Shown one piece after another: positions 6,475-8,494 of a stretch of DNA of 8,494 bases. The stretch comes from Caldifarciminota bacterium (GTDB lineage: Bacteria > Hydrothermota > E44-bin80): NCBI GenBank assembly GCA_023127905.1, contig JAGMEZ010000388.1:1-8494 (forward strand), given 5' to 3'. Every line of letters begins with the position of its first letter. The first letter of the stretch is position 1. The translations under genes and the position numbers were made by a program. The notes below the pieces were generated by a model. The model saw nothing but the letters and a program-made list of their open reading frames with translations. It was not told the origin of the DNA and ran no database searches.

Positions 6475-6480
6475 GGGAGG
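6475..6480 (+). promoter_or_regulatory. Ribosome binding site deciding the start at 6488
   Basis: GGGAGG lies seven bases before the ATG at 6488, which opens a normal signal peptide (MKQK plus hydrophobic core). The frame is open back to 6374, but those codons give no export signal and cover the candidate promoter. The longer start is therefore rejected. Confidence 0.75.
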
Positions 6481-6487
6481 TGGAAAA

Positions 6488-8227
6488 ATGAAACAGAAGC
6501 TTACTTTTGGAGTCATTATACTGTTACTTTTAGGAGTAAATTTGTTTGCCCAGGCTCCAGATACGCTCTGGACAAGAACGTATGGTGGGGTAGAAAATGA
6601 TGTGGGCTACTCGGTTCAACAGACTTCTGATGGAGGATACATTATTGCAGGAGGAACAAATTCTTTCGGTGCAGGTAATGGTGATGTTTATCTTATAAAG
6701 ACAGATGCAAATGGCGATACCCTCTGGACAAAGACATATGGAGGAACAGATAGTGATTGTGGTTATTCAGTTCAACAGACATCGGATGGAGGATACATCA
6801 TTGCAGGAGGAATATCTGCTATTGATTCTGTTGATTTTTATTATATTATAAAGACAGATGATAATGGTGATTCTTTGTGGACAAAAACATATATTGGTAA
6901 GACAATTGGTACGCACTATTCAATTCAACAAACATCGGATGGAGGATACATCATGGCAAGTGGAACATGGTCACTAAGTCAAAATGATTGGGATGTTCAT
7001 CTACTAAGGTTAGATACAAATGGTGACACTGTTTGGACAAAGAGATACGGTGGGACCGAATATGATATTGGTTATTCAGTTCAACAGACATCGGACGGTG
7101 GATACATCATTGCTGGATGGACATCTTCTTTTGGTGCAGGTGAGAGTGATGCCTATTTTATAAAGACAGATGCAAATGGGGATATTATCTGGACAAAGAC
7201 CTATGGAAGTCCACATGATGATGACGCATATTCAGTCCGTCAGACTTCAGATGGAGGATATATTATTATAGGAATTACACATCCAACTGGTTCAGAAATG
7301 GGTGATACTTATCTATTAAAAACCGATGCGAATGGTGATTCGGTCTGGGCAAAGATATACGAACATGGCGGATATGATTATGCTTATTCGGTTCAACAGA
7401 CTTCCGATAACGGTTATATCTTTGTATGCAATATAAATTATGAGGATATTAACCTTACTAAGACAGATGAAAATGGTGATACCCTCTGGACAAGGATATA
7501 TGGAGGAGCAGAGTATGATTTTGCCTATTCAGTTCAACAGACTTCAGATGGTGGTTACATTATTGCAGGAGGAACAAATTCTTTCGGTGCAGGTAATGGC
7601 GATGTTTATCTTATAAGGGTTTTGCCGGAAGGTGTGATTCCGCAAGCATGGATTAACCCTTCGTCACTCAATATTACACTTAATCAGGAAGGGTTAAGAA
7701 TAGAACCTTTGATTATTGGAAATAGTGGAACAGCGATATTAAACTGGAGCATAAACGAAAACCAACAGGTAGATTGGCTTTCAGAAGATACTACAAGTGG
7801 TTCGGTATATCCCGGAGATAGTACGAGTGTTAGCATCACCTTCGATGCGACCGGTCTTAGCCTTGGTAATTATTATGATACTCTTGTGGTCTCCACTAAT
7901 GACACTGTTAGTCCGACGATTAATATTCCAATACATTTAAGAGTTATTTCGAGTGATATGATTTTTATCTTTCCGAATCCATTTATGCCGAAACAGGGAC
8001 ATGCTGTTTTGACCTTTGCTAACTTACCCGATGAAGGGACAATCAGGATATATACGATTGCAGGAAACTTAGTCTGGAATCATCAGTTTGTTCAACCAGA
8101 AATACTCTATTCCTGGGACTTAAGAAATGACGATGATAAAGATATTACAAGTGGAATTTACATCTATCTTGTAGAAGATAAATCCGGTGATGTTCTGATA
8201 AAAGGTAAGTTTGCAGTAGTTAGATAG
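6488..8227 (+). CDS. Secreted seven-repeat beta-propeller protein with Ig-like and C-terminal sorting-type domains
   Basis: Protein of 579 residues. The signal peptide is about 1-22 (cleavage near FAQ|AP). Seven repeats follow at residues 25-76, 77-127, 128-179, 180-231, 232-283, 284-330 and 331-382. Each has the plan D-x-LWTKTYGG...YSVQQTSDGGYIIAG...YLIKTDxNG; the sixth is shortened to 47 residues. Seven units of about 51 residues suggest a seven-bladed propeller. Residues about 388-486 form an Ig-like domain of ASH/BACON type (NPSSLNITL...NSGTAILNWSI...VDWLSEDTTSG). Residues 491-579 match FlgD-Ig or type IX sorting-type C-termini: PNPF, IRIYTIAGNLVW, SGIYIY, KGKFAVVR. This suggests surface anchoring or secretion. 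Such proteins are common in FCB-group metagenomes, and their function is unknown. The next gene starts 12 bases later and is probably co-transcribed. Confidence 0.9.
   Translation: MKQKLTFGVIILLLLGVNLFAQAPDTLWTRTYGGVENDVGYSVQQTSDGGYIIAGGTNSFGAGNGDVYLIKTDANGDTLWTKTYGGTDSDCGYSVQQTSDGGYIIAGGISAIDSVDFYYIIKTDDNGDSLWTKTYIGKTIGTHYSIQQTSDGGYIMASGTWSLSQNDWDVHLLRLDTNGDTVWTKRYGGTEYDIGYSVQQTSDGGYIIAGWTSSFGAGESDAYFIKTDANGDIIWTKTYGSPHDDDAYSVRQTSDGGYIIIGITHPTGSEMGDTYLLKTDANGDSVWAKIYEHGGYDYAYSVQQTSDNGYIFVCNINYEDINLTKTDENGDTLWTRIYGGAEYDFAYSVQQTSDGGYIIAGGTNSFGAGNGDVYLIRVLPEGVIPQAWINPSSLNITLNQEGLRIEPLIIGNSGTAILNWSINENQQVDWLSEDTTSGSVYPGDSTSVSITFDATGLSLGNYYDTLVVSTNDTVSPTINIPIHLRVISSDMIFIFPNPFMPKQGHAVLTFANLPDEGTIRIYTIAGNLVWNHQFVQPEILYSWDLRNDDDKDITSGIYIYLVEDKSGDVLIKGKFAVVR
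6638..6698 (+). repeat. 61-bp direct repeat, copy 1 (blade 1)
   Basis: This block matches 7556-7616 with a single mismatch (T at 6682 against C at 7600). The copies are 918 bases apart, exactly 306 codons. Other blades are far more diverged from each other here, pointing to recent copying between first and last blade. Confidence 0.85.
7556..7616 (+). repeat. 61-bp direct repeat, copy 2 (blade 7)
   Basis: Partner of the block at 6638-6698, with 60 of 61 bases identical. It encodes the YIIAGGTNSFGAGNGDVYLI segment of the last blade, which is identical in protein to that of the first blade. Confidence 0.85.
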
Positions 8228-8234
8228 GGGGTGG
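8228..8234 (+). promoter_or_regulatory. Ribosome binding site deciding the start at 8240
   Basis: GGGGTGG ends five bases before the ATG at 8240. The ATG at 8236 is in another frame and meets TAG after three codons. An in-frame GTG at 8231 lies inside this site and is not preferred. Confidence 0.55.
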
Positions 8235-8239
8235 TATGT

Positions 8240-8494
8240 ATGCTTAGGTATTTGATATTTTTGATGGTTTGTCTGGTTATATCAGGCAGTGGTGTTGCTT
8301 ATGGAGAATCATACTCAGTAGGGTTAAATAACTCCGAAGAAACAGGCATTATGTGGTTTGATTCACTCAATGTGCGGTTTGTGGGAAACTGGCCTTTTGG
8401 ACCATCTCAAGCAGTAGCACTTGATTCTGCGAGAAATTTAGCCTTCTGTGGCTCAGGTGGTGGAGTTTATATTCTTGATGTATCGTCTCCTTCT
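8240..8494 (+). CDS. LVIVD-type beta-propeller protein, N-terminal part
   Basis: The first 85 codons of a gene that continues past the window. A signal peptide spans about residues 1-22 (MLRY, hydrophobic core, cleavage near VAYG|ES). Residues 43-85 read as the first blade of an LVIVD-type propeller: VRFVGNWPFGPSQAVALD, RNLAFCGSGGGVYILD, VSSPS. The pattern of a strand with A-x-A-x-D, then G-x-G-G-G-V-Y-I-L-D-V-S-x-P, is characteristic of that repeat. Full-length relatives usually carry many such blades and a sorting-type C-terminus like that of the preceding gene. The 12-base gap suggests the two secreted propeller genes are co-transcribed. The function of these proteins is not known. The frame is open to the last base. 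Confidence 0.8.
   Translation, partial: MLRYLIFLMVCLVISGSGVAYGESYSVGLNNSEETGIMWFDSLNVRFVGNWPFGPSQAVALDSARNLAFCGSGGGVYILDVSSPS

Larger units (their letters stand above)
6560..7633 (+). repeat. Seven tandem coding repeats (propeller blades)
   Basis: Repeat boundaries are 6560-6715, 6716-6868, 6869-7024, 7025-7180, 7181-7336, 7337-7477 and 7478-7633. Six of seven unit ends carry D-x-N-G-D at the junction to the next unit; the last ends LPEG instead. Conservation is strongest in the SVQQTSDGGYIIAG segment and weakest in the loop before the final strand. Confidence 0.9.

Noticed and set aside
6374..6487. Upstream extension of the propeller gene to a start at 6374
   Set aside because: It lacks a ribosome site, would bury the signal peptide 38 residues inside the protein and covers the candidate promoter. 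The ATG at 6488 has a strong GGGAGG site.
6560..7633. CRISPR-like or satellite array
   Set aside because: The repeats are coding, in frame and diverged as protein repeats, with no identical short repeats and unique spacers.

Overview
The window looks like a piece of cell-envelope genome from an uncultured Gram-negative bacterium of about 40% GC. It is most like the WOR-3/Stahlbacteria, Hydrothermae or Cloacimonadota-type lineages of the FCB group. This placement is inference. It rests on outer-membrane beta-barrels with PorV/FadL-like N-terminal motifs, a repeat protein built from units containing SVQQTSDGGYIIAG, a C-terminal PNPF...GIYIY...KGK sorting/FlgD-Ig-type domain, and the start of an LVIVD-type propeller. 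All genes lie on the + strand and most have clear GGAGG-type ribosome binding sites. All seven predicted products begin with a signal peptide, so nothing cytoplasmic is visible.

Layout. At 8-4475 three overlapping genes form a probable operon. They are a PorV/UPF0164-like barrel, a large protein with two ComEA-like helix-hairpin-helix (HhH) units fused to an outer-membrane barrel-like region, and a second FadL/PorV-like barrel. A widespread GTCATTGCGAG...CGAAGCAATCTCG palindromic repeat sits inside the HhH-barrel gene and encodes the start of its signal peptide. Positions 4476-4716 hold a short hairpin and a 62-bp element that folds as a nearly perfect three-way junction. At 4717-5283 is a secreted single-HKD, Nuc-like phospholipase D family protein. 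Positions 5284-5401 hold four 8-bp tandem units and another hairpin. At 5402-6328 is a 5'-nucleotidase/UshA-type metallophosphatase domain in which nearly every metal ligand and catalytic residue has been replaced, so it is a probable pseudoenzyme. A candidate promoter at 6414-6441 precedes a secreted protein with seven 47-52-residue repeats, a likely seven-bladed beta-propeller, followed by an Ig-like domain and a C-terminal sorting-type domain (6488-8227). Twelve bases later begins an LVIVD-type propeller protein that runs off the window.

How the genes may work together. The barrels could form an envelope transport or secretion unit, and the C-terminal domain of the propeller protein is of the kind handled by type IX-like secretion. 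A more speculative reading links the HhH-barrel, the Nuc-like HKD protein and the 5'-nucleotidase-like protein as a module that handles extracellular nucleic acid or nucleotides. Against this, the HhH hairpins are degenerate, the nucleotidase has lost its active site and the genes are not all in one tight operon. The observations I trust most are the pseudoenzyme, the three-way-junction element, the palindromic element inside a signal-peptide coding region and the near-identical first and last propeller repeats.
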